Source: Humidesulfovibrio sp. (GTDB lineage: Bacteria; Desulfobacterota; Desulfovibrionia; Desulfovibrionales; Desulfovibrionaceae). From it: DNA of 64,000 nt. The notes under the pieces were generated by a model. The model searched no databases. It had not been told where the DNA came from and saw only the letters and a list, made by a program, of their open reading frames with translations. Each line of letters begins with the position of its first letter. Positions within the stretch are counted from its first letter, which is position 1. A program made the position numbers and the translations under genes. The DNA is taken from contig NZ_JAUYFU010000100.1 of NCBI RefSeq assembly GCF_030689645.1, forward strand, positions 1-64,000, given 5' to 3'. Shown piece by piece: positions 33,477-43,700 of the stretch.

Positions 33477-34289
33477 CTACATCAGCGGCTTCGCCCCGCC
33501 CTCGACCCCGCCCTGGGCCAGGAACTCCCGCGCCAGAAGCGCCAGCCGCTGCGACTCGTCGTGCTGGGTCATGGCCCCGTGGAAACGCACGGAATAGAGC
33601 ACGCGCGGCACATGCACGAAGCGAGCGCCGTGCATGGCCATGCGCAGATAGTGCGCGTAATCGTTGGCGAACTGGTACGTCTCGTCCATGAGGCCGGTCT
33701 TCTTCAGCCAGCTGGCCCGGTGCAGGGTGGAAACCCCGATGTGGAACCAGTCGGCGAAGCAGGCCTTGAAGTCGTAGTCCGGCTTGCGCACCAGACGCAT
33801 GATGCGGTCGTCGTCGCTGATGATGCTGAAGTCCGAGTACGCCAGGTCCGCGCCGGTTTTGTCCAGGGTGGCGGCCAGCTCTTCGATCATGTGCGGGTGC
33901 GGCAGGTCGTCGCCCACGATGTAGGTGCAGTACTCGCCCGTCACCAGGGAGAACCCGGCATTATAGGTGCCGGTGCGGCCCAGGTCGGTCTCGCTGGCGA
34001 TGATTTTAAGGGTGCGTTCCGGGTGCGTGGCGTGGGTGTCCTCGCGGAAGCTGCGGCAATGCTTGTGGATGACCTTTCCGGCCTCGTCCATGCGCAGAAT
34101 GGGGTTGCTCTCGCGCAGGTTCAGCTCCTCGGGCAGCTGGCGCAGGTAGTCCTTGGTGCCGTCGTTGCTGCCGCCGTCCACGATGATCAGCTCCAGGTCA
34201 GCGTGGGTTTGGAACCAGCAGTGGTCCACGCAGGCGGGCAGGTATTTGTGCTGGTTGAAGTTGGGGATCACGATGCTGACGCGGGGCAT
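33477..34289 (-). CDS. GT2 family glycosyltransferase
   Basis: A 270-residue GT-A glycosyltransferase. It opens with the family start MPRVSIVIPNFNQHKYLPAC, has IIVDGGSNDGTKDY for nucleotide binding, YIVGDDLPHP as the DxD-type metal motif, and FANDYAHYLRMA in the acceptor region. No membrane segment is present, so it acts in the cytoplasm, probably on a lipid-linked oligosaccharide. It lies 116 bases after the gspC-like gene and is the last gene of the run that includes the oligosaccharyltransferase and the WbpE-like aminotransferase, so it may help to build the N-glycan precursor. Confidence 0.82.
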   Translation of the reverse strand: MPRVSIVIPNFNQHKYLPACVDHCWFQTHADLELIIVDGGSNDGTKDYLRQLPEELNLRESNPILRMDEAGKVIHKHCRSFREDTHATHPERTLKIIASETDLGRTGTYNAGFSLVTGEYCTYIVGDDLPHPHMIEELAATLDKTGADLAYSDFSIISDDDRIMRLVRKPDYDFKACFADWFHIGVSTLHRASWLKKTGLMDETYQFANDYAHYLRMAMHGARFVHVPRVLYSVRFHGAMTQHDESQRLALLAREFLAQGGVEGGAKPLM

Positions 34290-34405
34290 GGCGGCTCCTT
34301 GAGTCTTGGCGGTCTTGAAGTGTTGACGGCGCTGGCGGAGCTCCGCATGGGGCTTGCCGCACAGGGCTTCATCGTCCGTCTGCGTCCGATGTTTAGGGCT
34401 TGGGG

Positions 34406-35053
34406 TTACTGCTTTGTCCCGGCCAGGGGCAGCACGCGCAGGTCATGGCCCTTGCGCAGGGTCACGCGCTCGGCCTCGACGGATTGCAGTGTCCAGCCCT
34501 TGGCCTGATCGCCCGGGCGCAGGGTGACCGCAGCGCCGTCCACCTGCAGCATGGCCGTTGGCCTTGCTCCCCCGGCCACAACGCCCACAAGGCGGAAGCC
34601 TTCGACGCCTGCTGCGCCGGTGCCGTTTGTCGGCGCAACCACCAGCCCCTGCACATGGGGGCCGCCGGAAAGAACGGACGGCTTCTTGTTTCTGCCTGCA
34701 TTGGGCAGCAGCACGAATTCCAGAGGGGCAAAAGCCGCCTCGGTCTGGTTCTGCTGCGTTTCGGCCTGGAGAGGCCGGGTCAGGGCTGCCGCCGCCGCCG
34801 CAGGCTCCGCGGGCGGGGCCAGAGGGCTGTCTGGGGGCTTGAAGGCCGGGCTTTCCAGGTGCAGCACGTTGCGCTCCAGGATGGCGCGCACGGGCGATTC
34901 CTCGGCGAGGCCCTGGCCCATTGCGCGCAGTTCCTCCGGCGGACGCAGGGCGGCCTCTGGCCTGGGCAAAAAACCCGTGCCAAGGTAGGCCAGCCCCAGG
35001 CCTATGGCGGCCGGGAGGGCCAGCCTGGGCAGCGTGCGCCAGATGATCCGCAT
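34406..35053 (-). CDS. Type II secretion GspC-like protein
   Basis: A 215-residue inner-membrane protein. One N-terminal helix (about residues 9-27) is followed by a Pro/Ala-rich linker and a C-terminal homology-region-like domain: GFRLVGVVAGGARPTAMLQV, VTLRPGDQAKGW and RVTLRKGHDLRVL. This is the pattern of the HR domain of GspC, which contacts the GspD secretin. The PDZ or coiled-coil end found in some GspC proteins is absent. It lies 10 bases after the WbpE-like gene and in the same run as gspN, gspM and gspL-like genes. Confidence 0.7.
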   Translation of the reverse strand: MRIIWRTLPRLALPAAIGLGLAYLGTGFLPRPEAALRPPEELRAMGQGLAEESPVRAILERNVLHLESPAFKPPDSPLAPPAEPAAAAAALTRPLQAETQQNQTEAAFAPLEFVLLPNAGRNKKPSVLSGGPHVQGLVVAPTNGTGAAGVEGFRLVGVVAGGARPTAMLQVDGAAVTLRPGDQAKGWTLQSVEAERVTLRKGHDLRVLPLAGTKQ

Positions 35054-35063
35054 GGCTTCCGCC

Positions 35064-36236
35064 TTACCCCGCCAGGCCCTTGGCGATTTCCGCCTGGACC
35101 TCGGCGGTGAGGTAGGGGTGCATGGGGATGCTGAAGATGCGTCCGGCCACGGCCTCGCTCACGGGCATGGCGCCGACGGCATAGGCCAGGTTGGCATAGG
35201 CGGGCTGCAGGTGCAGGGGCACCGGGTAGTAGATGCTGGTGGGCACACCGGCCTTGGCCAGCTTTTCCAGCAACTGCGTGCGGTGCGCGGTGGACTCGGC
35301 CTGGATGCTGTACTGGGCGTACACTGAGAGGTGCCCCGCGGGCGCGCTGGGCAGGGTCAGGCCGGGGATTGCGGCCAGGAGCTCAGCGTAGCGCGCGGCC
35401 ACGCCCTGGCGCAGCAGCACCTCGTCTTCAAAGATGTCCATCTTGGCCATCAGGATGGCGGCCTGCATGGTGTCCAGGCGGCCGGTGATGCCCAAGCGCA
35501 CGTTCTGATATTTGTCAGTCCCCTGGCCGTGAACGCGCACGGACTGCAGCAGCTCCAGAAGCTTCTCGTCATCAGTGAAGCACATGCCGCCGTCGCCGTA
35601 GCAGCCCAGCGGTTTGGCCGGGAAGAAGGACGTGCAGGCGATCTGGCCGAAGGAGCACGCCCGGCGGGTGGTTCCGCCCAGCTCCATGGTGGCGCCGAAG
35701 GCCTGGGCTGCGTCCTCGATGACGTACAGACCGTGCTTGGCGGCGACGCTGAGGAGTTCCGGATAATCGGCCAAGAGGCCGAAGAGATCCACCGGGATGA
35801 CCGCCTTGGGCGTAAGCTTGCCGGCGTGCTTGGGCAGCGGATACAGTTTCGCATCGTCGGCCTCAACGGCGCGGATGGCCGTTTCCAGCTGGGCCGGATC
35901 GATGTTGTAGGTCTTGGAGTCGATGTCCACGAACACCGGGGTCGCGCCCAGGAGCGCCACAACTTCGGCGGTGGCCATGAAGGTGAAGGGCGGGCAGAAC
36001 ACCGCGTCCCCCGGACCCACCCCAAGGGCCATCAGCGCCATCATCAGGGCGTCCGTGCCGGAGGCGCAGCCCACGGCGTAGCGCGTGCCGCAATACTCGG
36101 CCAGGCGCTTCTCCAGGCGGACCACGTCCGGGCCGTTGATGAACGCGCCGGATTCGAGCACGGCGCGCAGGCCTTGCTCAACGTTTCCGGCCACGCGGGA
36201 ATACTGAGTTTTGAGGTCGATGAAGGGAATGCTCAT
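35064..36236 (-). CDS. DegT/DnrJ/EryC1 sugar aminotransferase, WbpE-like
   Basis: A 390-residue PLP-dependent aminotransferase. It begins FIDLKTQYSRV and has GTDALMMALMALGVGPGDAV, VIEDAAQAFGA and the PLP-Lys motif TSFFPAKPLGCYGDGG. These match WbpE/WlbC, which aminate the 3-keto sugar in UDP-2,3-diacetamido-uronic acid synthesis; the likeness is strong over the whole length. The ATG at 36236 overlaps the oligosaccharyltransferase stop by 4 bases, so both are translated together. The implied product, a di-N-acetylated uronic acid, is a common sugar in prokaryotic N-glycans. The longer open frame to 36686 is an artefact. Confidence 0.85.
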   Translation of the reverse strand: MSIPFIDLKTQYSRVAGNVEQGLRAVLESGAFINGPDVVRLEKRLAEYCGTRYAVGCASGTDALMMALMALGVGPGDAVFCPPFTFMATAEVVALLGATPVFVDIDSKTYNIDPAQLETAIRAVEADDAKLYPLPKHAGKLTPKAVIPVDLFGLLADYPELLSVAAKHGLYVIEDAAQAFGATMELGGTTRRACSFGQIACTSFFPAKPLGCYGDGGMCFTDDEKLLELLQSVRVHGQGTDKYQNVRLGITGRLDTMQAAILMAKMDIFEDEVLLRQGVAARYAELLAAIPGLTLPSAPAGHLSVYAQYSIQAESTAHRTQLLEKLAKAGVPTSIYYPVPLHLQPAYANLAYAVGAMPVSEAVAGRIFSIPMHPYLTAEVQAEIAKGLAG

Positions 36237-38506
36237 GGTTTTGCTGCCTTTGCCTGCTTCTCGGGATTCTCCGGCCCGGGCAGGACTTCGTAGATGCGCA
36301 CCAGGGGGAAGCCCTCGTGCAGAAGTTTGAAATAACGCGACTGCTCCGGTCGGTTCGGGTCTCCGATGAGCAGCTGCACGGCCATGCTGTTGTAGGCCAC
36401 GTCGTCGAGCAGCATGGCCTGCCTGGAAATTTCGTTGATCAGGAGGTGCGAGGCTCCCGGGTTTTCTTTGATCTGAATGCGCTCCAGGCCCTTTGCCCCA
36501 AGCACCTCCGCGCTGCCAAGGGGCAGGGGCTTCTTTTTGCTTTTGACGCTGAGCTCTCCGCGCAGTTTGTCCACGTCCATGGCTTCGGCGAGCTGCATGA
36601 CCCCTGCATGTCGGCCTGCGCCCGTCACGACATCCCAGGAGCCGTAGAAGCTGATCCAGTGGAGCAGCGGCACGTTTTCCCAGCATACTGTGAGCAGTTG
36701 CGGCCTTGTGTCGGGCAGGTTCATGTCGCGGTCGCGCAAGTCTTGCAATTCCTGCTGCACGGCCAGGGCGGACATGGTGTCCCAGCGTTTGGCCGGGCCG
36801 CCTTCCTGCCCAATGCCTTGGCTGGCCGAGAGGCGAATGATTTGGGCGGCCTGGCGGTAACTATCCGTGGAGAGCGCCAGGGCTGTGGCGAAGATGTCGC
36901 GTCCGGCGTGCCTGCCGCCGTCTGTGGGGGTGCGGCGTTCGGCGTAGTACTGGGTGGCGTAGCCGAAGTCCCACCAGGTCCAGATTTCGGCGTCCTCAGG
37001 TGCGTTCTGCCGCAGGCCCATGAGCGCCAGGGCATGAGGTGGCGCAAGGACGGGCGAGGGACGGGTTTCGGCGGAGCGCGGCGCATAGAACAACAGCAGA
37101 ATGAGCGCGCCTGCGGCTGCCTGCGTCCAGGCCATGAACCGCAGGCCCAGGCCGAAGCGGTGCGCCAGGGCCTTGCACAGCCAGTAGAAGCCGATGCCCA
37201 GGCCCAGGGCGAACACCGGCCCCCCGAACATGGCGAAGCGTGCGCCCAGCTTCAGGCTGGCAAAGGCCAGCACGGTGATGGGCAAGAGCAGCACAAAGGC
37301 CGGGCGCAGGGCCAGCAGCGCCGCTATGCCCAACAGCCCGGCCGCTCCACCCAGCACCGAGAACGACACCCCGGCGAAGAACAGGCCGAAGTCGGCCACG
37401 TTCTTGGCCTCGCGGATGCTCTGGGTGATGCCGGGGTAGCTTGGGGCTGACTCGCCAGAGGGCAGGTGGGACAGTCCGGCATCGGTCATCGGCTTGAAAT
37501 AGCTGAGGGCTTTTGCCCAGAAGGGGCCCAGGGGCAGCAGCAGGCCGCAGGCCAGGATCATGACGGCGAGGATTGCCAGCCAAGGCCAGGGCTTGTCGAG
37601 CCAGTGCGCGAGGCGGGCCGGACGCTTCCAGCAGAGCCACGCGGCTCCTGACGCTGCCAGGACGCCCGCGATGTCGCCTAACCCCGGCTGGAATATCTCC
37701 ATGCCGAAATGACGCGGCCCGGCATACGCGGCCAAGCCGTAGACCACCAGCAGGCGCAGGGCCAGGGGGCGTTTGCCGGGAAGGGCCGTGACCAAGGACA
37801 GGCCCAAGGCCAGCCAGTACAGGCCGATGCCCAGAGGGTGGACGTCGTCGTGGGCGAAGTGGGCCATGCGCGCCACGAGCCCGAAGCCAAGCGCCAGCCA
37901 GGGTAGCCAGGCGCTTGGCTCGGCGAGCTCCTCGCGCTCTGCCTGGCTCATGCTCCAGGAGCGGGTGCAGCAGGGCGCGATGATGGCGGCGAGAAAGAGT
38001 CCCAGCAGCAGGGGCATGAGAAGGGTGAAAACGTCGGAGTCGTAATAGCCCAGGCGCGAGCGGTAGTAGAAGGCGGGAGAGAGGCCGCCGATGAGCGCGG
38101 GCAAGATGGCTGCGCGGCGGCCGGCGAGCTGCCAGGCCCAAAGGGCGGTGGCCACGGCAGTAAGGCTGCCCAGGAAGGGCGGAGCCCAGAAGGCCACAGC
38201 CCACAGGGGCGCGCCGGTGAGGCCGGACAAAAGGCGCGCCAACCCGGCCATGCCGAAGGAGGCATATTCGTTGACGCCCTTGGCGCCAGCCAGCCAGCAA
38301 TAGGAGTCGTGGGTGGCGAGGATGCGTTCGCCTCCGGCCATGAGCGCCGGAGCGCTCCAGTTGGGGGCCTCCAGCAGGCGCACGGCCAGGGTGAGGCAGT
38401 AGCCCAGGGCGGCCAGCAGGGCGAGGCGCTTCCAGTCCGCCCGGAGGTCCGGCCGGTCATCCAGGAACTCGCCGAGTTCCGTGTACCTGGAGAAAAATGG
38501 CTTCAT
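36233..38506 (-). CDS. STT3/PglB-type oligosaccharyltransferase
   Basis: A 757-residue membrane protein with about twelve helices in the first 480 residues and a periplasmic C-terminal domain. The catalytic signature WWDYG is present as WWDFG (Trp511 to Gly515). Membrane-domain metal-binding acidic residues are seen in ATHDSYCWLA and YYDSDVFT. It would transfer a lipid-linked glycan to Asn in exported proteins. A PglB homologue with such activity is known from Desulfovibrio desulfuricans. The ATG at 38506 (MKPFFSRYTELG) is preferred over 38605. Downstream the WbpE-like gene overlaps it; upstream, 100 bases away, is gspN. Confidence 0.85.
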   Translation of the reverse strand: MKPFFSRYTELGEFLDDRPDLRADWKRLALLAALGYCLTLAVRLLEAPNWSAPALMAGGERILATHDSYCWLAGAKGVNEYASFGMAGLARLLSGLTGAPLWAVAFWAPPFLGSLTAVATALWAWQLAGRRAAILPALIGGLSPAFYYRSRLGYYDSDVFTLLMPLLLGLFLAAIIAPCCTRSWSMSQAEREELAEPSAWLPWLALGFGLVARMAHFAHDDVHPLGIGLYWLALGLSLVTALPGKRPLALRLLVVYGLAAYAGPRHFGMEIFQPGLGDIAGVLAASGAAWLCWKRPARLAHWLDKPWPWLAILAVMILACGLLLPLGPFWAKALSYFKPMTDAGLSHLPSGESAPSYPGITQSIREAKNVADFGLFFAGVSFSVLGGAAGLLGIAALLALRPAFVLLLPITVLAFASLKLGARFAMFGGPVFALGLGIGFYWLCKALAHRFGLGLRFMAWTQAAAGALILLLFYAPRSAETRPSPVLAPPHALALMGLRQNAPEDAEIWTWWDFGYATQYYAERRTPTDGGRHAGRDIFATALALSTDSYRQAAQIIRLSASQGIGQEGGPAKRWDTMSALAVQQELQDLRDRDMNLPDTRPQLLTVCWENVPLLHWISFYGSWDVVTGAGRHAGVMQLAEAMDVDKLRGELSVKSKKKPLPLGSAEVLGAKGLERIQIKENPGASHLLINEISRQAMLLDDVAYNSMAVQLLIGDPNRPEQSRYFKLLHEGFPLVRIYEVLPGPENPEKQAKAAKP

Positions 38507-38606
38507 GCCCTGCTGCCTGCCTCGCCGTTGGGGGGTGGCCCGGAGGCGCGCGCTGCCGCGCCCCGGCAAGTGAAGGGCTCTAGCCGTTTTCGCGCCGAAG
38601 GGCAAA

Positions 38607-39434
38607 TCACTCCGGCAGGGCCGTATCGCCCAGGAAATCGCCCAGCACGCCTTGGGAGGTGAAGGTCAGCGAGTCGCGGCCACGCAGAATTTCGCCAGCC
38701 ACGGTGTAGGGCGAGGAGAGAAGCGCGCCCGGACGCACCGCTGCGGTGCCCTCTGCCCGCACCTGTACTGGCTCGCGCAGGGAAAAACTGCGGATGCGCA
38801 GTGCGCTGTCCTTATATTCGAGCGACAGGGCCGCATCGCCCAGCCACAGGCCGCCCGGCAATTGAAGGGCCTTGCCGCGAAGATCTATGAAACCTTTTTC
38901 CAGTTCGTCCTTGCCCCGCAGGAAGCGGCCCTGGCCCCGAAGGTCCACGCTGCCCAGGATGTCGCGGCGGCCCAGGCAGGCCAGGTTGGCTGCGCCCTCA
39001 ACGTCAAAGTCTCCGGTGTCCAGAAACACCAGGCGCAGGACGCGGCCTCCGGTGTCGGCGCGCAGGGTCAAAAGCGGGCTTACGCCCAGCCGCACGTCCA
39101 GCCACTGCACGCGTGGCGATACGGACCAGCCAGGCGCCTCAACTGTAAGGCCGTTGATGCGGAAGCCCAGCGGCGTGGCCCGGTCCAGACTCTGCCAGAC
39201 GATGCGCACCGGGCTCTTGTTGGCTGCAATGCGTTTGAGGGCGTGGTTCCACACCGTGTCCCAGGGCAGGTAGAGCACAATCCCCGCCAAAAGGCCTGCG
39301 AGCAGGGCGAATACGCCTGCGCTGCCCATGCCCGCAAAGCCGAGCCGCAGCGGCGCGGCTGGGGGCTGAACCCCTGGCGCGGCGTTCCGCCCGTTCGCCA
39401 GGGCGCTTGTCCGGGTGTCTGTTTGCGTTTCCAT
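38607..39434 (-). CDS. gspN: Type II secretion protein GspN
   Basis: A 275-residue bitopic protein with one N-terminal helix (about residues 36-58, FALLAGLLAGIVLYLPWDTV) and a periplasmic beta-rich domain. The LPWDTVWNHALKRIAA start of the periplasmic part and the alternating strand pattern that follows agree with the GspN family, an accessory component of some type II secretion machines. It begins 8 bases after the gspM stop. A 100-base gap separates it from the oligosaccharyltransferase gene. Confidence 0.75.
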   Translation of the reverse strand: METQTDTRTSALANGRNAAPGVQPPAAPLRLGFAGMGSAGVFALLAGLLAGIVLYLPWDTVWNHALKRIAANKSPVRIVWQSLDRATPLGFRINGLTVEAPGWSVSPRVQWLDVRLGVSPLLTLRADTGGRVLRLVFLDTGDFDVEGAANLACLGRRDILGSVDLRGQGRFLRGKDELEKGFIDLRGKALQLPGGLWLGDAALSLEYKDSALRIRSFSLREPVQVRAEGTAAVRPGALLSSPYTVAGEILRGRDSLTFTSQGVLGDFLGDTALPE

Positions 39435-39442
39435 GCGCGCCC

Positions 39443-39958
39443 CTATCGGGAAAGGACCAGGTCCAGGTCCATGCGGTTGTCATTGCCCGGCGCGGGCGCC
39501 ATGTGGGCGGAGAGCGTAGTCAGGCCCGCCTCCACCTTGAGGTCGCGCAGCACGCCCACCAGTTCCCGGAGGGTGAGGGCCTGGGCGCGCAGGGTAAGGG
39601 TCTGGCCGGCCTCGGAGGTGGCCCCGGCGGTGAGCTGAATGCGCAATCTGTCCGGCCCGATGCCCGAGTTGCGGGCGACCTGCTCTGCGGCCAGCAGTGG
39701 CGGTTGGGCCTCCAACTGGCCTCGGCGCTGGCGTAGGTCCATTACCTCCGCCGCCAGGGGCGCGACGCTGACATACGTCTGCCCGGCGTCTTCGGCGGCT
39801 TTTTCCTCAACCCGGGTGAAGGCCGAAAGCGCGGCCCAGGCTCCCAGGAGCAGCGTGGCCCAGGCCAGGATAAGCATGCGCCACAGCCTGCGCTGAGCCG
39901 GAGCTGTCAGGTGCGTCAGCCGGGCGACAATGCGCCAGGGGCCGTTGAGCCAGCTCAC
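39443..39958 (-). CDS. gspM: Type II secretion protein GspM-like
   Basis: A 171-residue protein starting at GTG 39958, which overlaps the stop of the gspL-like gene (GTGA). One membrane helix (about residues 28-45, LILAWATLLLGAWAALSAF) is followed by a coiled-coil region (VEEKAAEDAGQTYVSVAPLA to LRQRRGQLE) and a ferredoxin-like C-terminal fold (LRIQLTAG, LTLRAQALTLRELVGVLRDL). This is the layout of GspM, the partner of GspL in the inner-membrane platform. The longer open frame to 40615 is not the gene. Confidence 0.75.
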   Translation of the reverse strand: MSWLNGPWRIVARLTHLTAPAQRRLWRMLILAWATLLLGAWAALSAFTRVEEKAAEDAGQTYVSVAPLAAEVMDLRQRRGQLEAQPPLLAAEQVARNSGIGPDRLRIQLTAGATSEAGQTLTLRAQALTLRELVGVLRDLKVEAGLTTLSAHMAPAPGNDNRMDLDLVLSR

Positions 39959-40494
39959 TGGTCGTCTCCTCGGGGCGGCGCGGAGCGGTCGCGCGCTTTC
40001 ACGTCCAGTTCGAAGCGCAGGGGGCTGGCATAGGTTTCGACCTTGCGAACGGAAAGAGTGAAATAGGCTTCTGCAGCCAGGGCGGCCTGATAGCGCCGCA
40101 AGTCCTCGGGGGTGGCGGCCAGGCCGGAAACCATGCCGCTGGCAGTGGCCATGGTGATGGAGGTGATGCGCACGCCAGCGGGAGCGCGGCGGGAAAGTGC
40201 GGCCAGCAGCTCCACCATGTCCAGGCGCTGGGCCGACTGGGCCTTGAGTTTGCCGAGTTCGAACTGCAGACGCCCGTATGGCGAGCGCCCTGGGTCGGCC
40301 GCCAGGGCGCGCTGATAGACCTGATGCACAGCCTCCCGCAGGCGCTGGGCGTGGCGGTGCTCTTGCCACCAGCGCGCGGTTTGTCCGGCTAGGAACAGCA
40401 GCCCGGCAATGGTCACGGCCAACAGGATGCGTCCGTAGCGGTGGTGCTCGGCCTCTGGCAGGCCCTGTGGCTGGCTGTCCGCGTTGTTGCTCAT
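39955..40494 (-). CDS. GspL C-terminal/PilN-like type II secretion protein
   Basis: A 179-residue protein with one membrane helix (about residues 24-42, [20 protein letters not shown]), a coiled coil and a ferredoxin-like periplasmic domain ([40 protein letters not shown]). This corresponds to the PilN-like half of GspL. The cytoplasmic actin-like half of ordinary GspL is missing and no such gene lies upstream; a split gene elsewhere, like PilM, may supply it. It is the first gene of the minus-strand run of secretion and glycosylation genes and is divergent from the hybrid kinase gene. Confidence 0.7.
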   Translation of the reverse strand: MSNNADSQPQGLPEAEHHRYGRILLAVTIAGLLFLAGQTARWWQEHRHAQRLREAVHQVYQRALAADPGRSPYGRLQFELGKLKAQSAQRLDMVELLAALSRRAPAGVRITSITMATASGMVSGLAATPEDLRRYQAALAAEAYFTLSVRKVETYASPLRFELDVKARDRSAPPRGDDQ

Positions 40495-40723
40495 GGGCGT
40501 CCTGGTTCGTGGTTGTGCGTGCGTGGTTCGCAGGAAACAACTTGATTTGGGCGGAGGGAAGATAACACGCGCCAGCGCGCGGGTCCAGGCCGTGCAGGTG
40601 GGCATGGCTGCGCACAACGAGGGCCCGGAGCGAAAAAATCCGATGCTGCGGCCATTGTGCCTCCTGGGCGATGCTGGTAGCCTTTGGCGGCGGGCTGCAT
40701 TGTGCTGTCTGTCTCGGGGGATC

Positions 40724-43700
40724 ATGAAGCTTAAACTACCTCAAAACCTTGCCTTTCGCCTGGTTCTGGTCATTTTGCTGGCTCTGGCGCCTGCGGTGGT
40801 CGTTTCCGTTGTGCAGAACGCCGAACTGCGCGAGCACCTGCGCTGGCAGGCCACCCAGCACGTGCATCATATGGCGGAGATCCTGGCCGGCCAGGGCCGC
40901 GAGGCCTTCACCGGCGCCAGACAGCTTTTGGCGGGTCTTTCCCATCTGCCGCAGGCGCAGGCCCAGGACAAGTCCGGCCTTGCACCAGTCCTGCGTGACG
41001 TCATCCGCAATTCTCCCGGCTACACGGCCTGCACTCTTTACGACATCAAGGGCGACGTGGTCGCCACATCCTGGCCCGACCTCCCCATCGCCAATGTGGT
41101 TGACCGGCCATGGTTTCGCGACGTGGTGGGCACGCAGTCGTGCTCTCAGGGCGAACACGTGATAGGCCAGCTGACCAACCTGTCGGTGGTGGTGCTTGGC
41201 TGCCCCGTGCAGGACGACCAGGGCCGACTGTCCGGTGTGTTGAATCTGACCTTCGGCTACGGCTGGTTTGAGAGCCTTGCGGGCAGCATTGGCCTGCCGG
41301 TTGGCGGAATGGCGGAGATTCTGGACCGCAATGGGGCGGTGCGTGCCAGCTACCCACATTCTTTGAAAGACGACGCAAAGTATGCTCCTAATGCCGATGT
41401 TGCTGCCAGCATGATCCGCGTGACCCAGGGCGAGAGCGTCCAGGAGCATACGGGCCAGGACGGAGTTCGGCGCATTTTTTCCTACAGCAAGTTGACAAGC
41501 ACGCCGGGCCGAGAACTTTACGTGCGCGTGGGCATACCGGAGGCGGAGGCTCTCCAGCCCGCAACGGATAACGCCAGGCGCAGCTTCGCGGGCTTAAGCC
41601 TCGCGGCGGTCATCAGCCTGCTGGGGGCCTCATGGCTTGCTCGCAAGAGCATCATTGCCCCTGCCCGAGAGATCCTCGACGCCACGCGCAGGCTCGGCGA
41701 GGGCGATTTATCCCATCGCATCAACAGCCAGGCCGGGGGCGAACTGGGATTGCTGGCCAATGGAGTGGACCGGATGGCCGCTTCGCTGGCGGCCTCCACC
41801 CAGGCCATGCGCCAGGCCGAGCAGAAGGTGCGGCTGATTCTGGAGAATTCGGTGGAGGGCTTCTTCGTGTCCACCGTGGCCGGGCGATTTTTGGAGGCCA
41901 ATCCGGCCATGCTGCGCATGTTCGGCTACGATAGCCTGGAGCAGTTGCAGGCCGAGATAACTGACATCGGGCGGCAGGTTTACGTCGATCCTGCTGTTCG
42001 TCAGGCGGCGCTCACGGTTATGGCGCGCGACGGGCGTGTGCGCGACCTGGAGTTTGAGGCTTACCGCCGCAACGGGACCACCTTCTGGGCGGCCCTTTCG
42101 GCCCTGGCCCTGCGCGACGACGCGGGCAGAGTTATCGGGTTCCAGGGCTTCGCCACGGACGTGACGGAACGCAAGCGCGCCCAACTGGAGTTGGCCCAGG
42201 CCAATGAGCGCTTTCTGCGTGTGCTGGACAATCAGGCCGACGTGCTCTTTGTGGCCGACGCCGAGACGGATGTTATTCTGTACGCCAACCGGGCGGCCCA
42301 CGCGCGCGTCGGCATGGATCTGGTCGGGCACCCCTGCTGGGAAGCCATGCACGGCGGGCGCGACAGGTGCGGGTTGTGCCCGCGACAGGGGCTCTTGAAC
42401 GAGCGTGGCGAGCCCGCAGGGGTATTTACCCGCGAGCTGCATGACCCCGGCAACGGATCCTGGAGTCTGGTGCGGGTGCAGGCCCTGCGCTGGGTGGATG
42501 GCCGCATGGCGCGGCTTGAGACGTCGACGGACATCACGGCCATCAAGCAGGCCCAGGAGGAGTTGCGCATCACCAGCGGGCACCTGCAGGGCCTGTTGGA
42601 CAACGCGCCCCTGTACATCGCCATCCGCGACCGCGAAAGCCGGTTCCTGGTGGCAAGCCGCCGCATTTCAGATTTGGGGCTGCTGGCCCGAGACGTGGTC
42701 GGGCGCGCGGTGTCAGAGGTCTATCCGCCGGACATGGCCGAAATGATTATGCAAGACGACCAACGGATTTTGGACAGCGGTCAGCCGGTGACCAGGGTGG
42801 CCGACCTGCCCTTGGCCGATGGCCGCAGCGTGACCCTGCTTACCAGCACGTTCCCCTTGCTGGACGCCACCGGCGCGCCGGACAAGATCTGCGTCATCGG
42901 CACGGACATCACCGAGCGCGTGCGCCTGGAGCGCGAAGTGATGGCCGCCAAGGAGGTCGCCGAGAACGCCAGCCGCGCTAAAAGCGACTTTCTGGCTCGC
43001 ATGAGCCATGAAATCCGCACTCCGCTGAACGCCATTCTAGGATTTTCGGAATTGGCGGGCATGGCGGCCACGGAGGAGGAGCGCAAGCATTGTCTGGAGT
43101 CCCTGGGGCAGTCGGGCCGGGTGCTCTTGAGCCTGCTGAACGATTTGCTTGACCTCTCCCGCGTGGAGGCCGGGGGCCTGACGCTGGAGCAGATTCCCTT
43201 CCGCCTGCCCGATGTGCTGCGCGACGTGTTGGAGCACCCCAGCTTGGCGGCTGCGGCCAAGGGGCTGCGCCTGGAGGTCCGAATCGGGGAGGGCGTGCCC
43301 GTGAATCTGCTGGGCGACCCGACGCGCCTGGGCCAGATATTGTCCAACCTGGTGGCCAATGCGCTCAAGTTCACCCACGCGGGCGGGGTGGATGTGGCCG
43401 TGGAGACAGTGGAGTCCGGTCCGGACAGCTGCGTCCAACTGCTCTTCTCCGTGCGTGACACGGGCATCGGCATCGCGCCGGAGGCCCAGGGCCATGTGTT
43501 CGAGAATTTCACCCAGGCCGACAGCTCCACCTCGCGGCATTACGGCGGCACGGGGCTGGGGTTGGCCATTTGCCGCCAGTTGGCGCAAAGCATGGGCGGG
43601 GTCATCTGGCTGGCCAGCGCGCCGGGCCAGGGCAGCAGCTTTTTTGTTCGCCTGCCCTTCCGCCTGCCGGAAGGTTCCGACAGCCAAGCTCCTGAACGTA

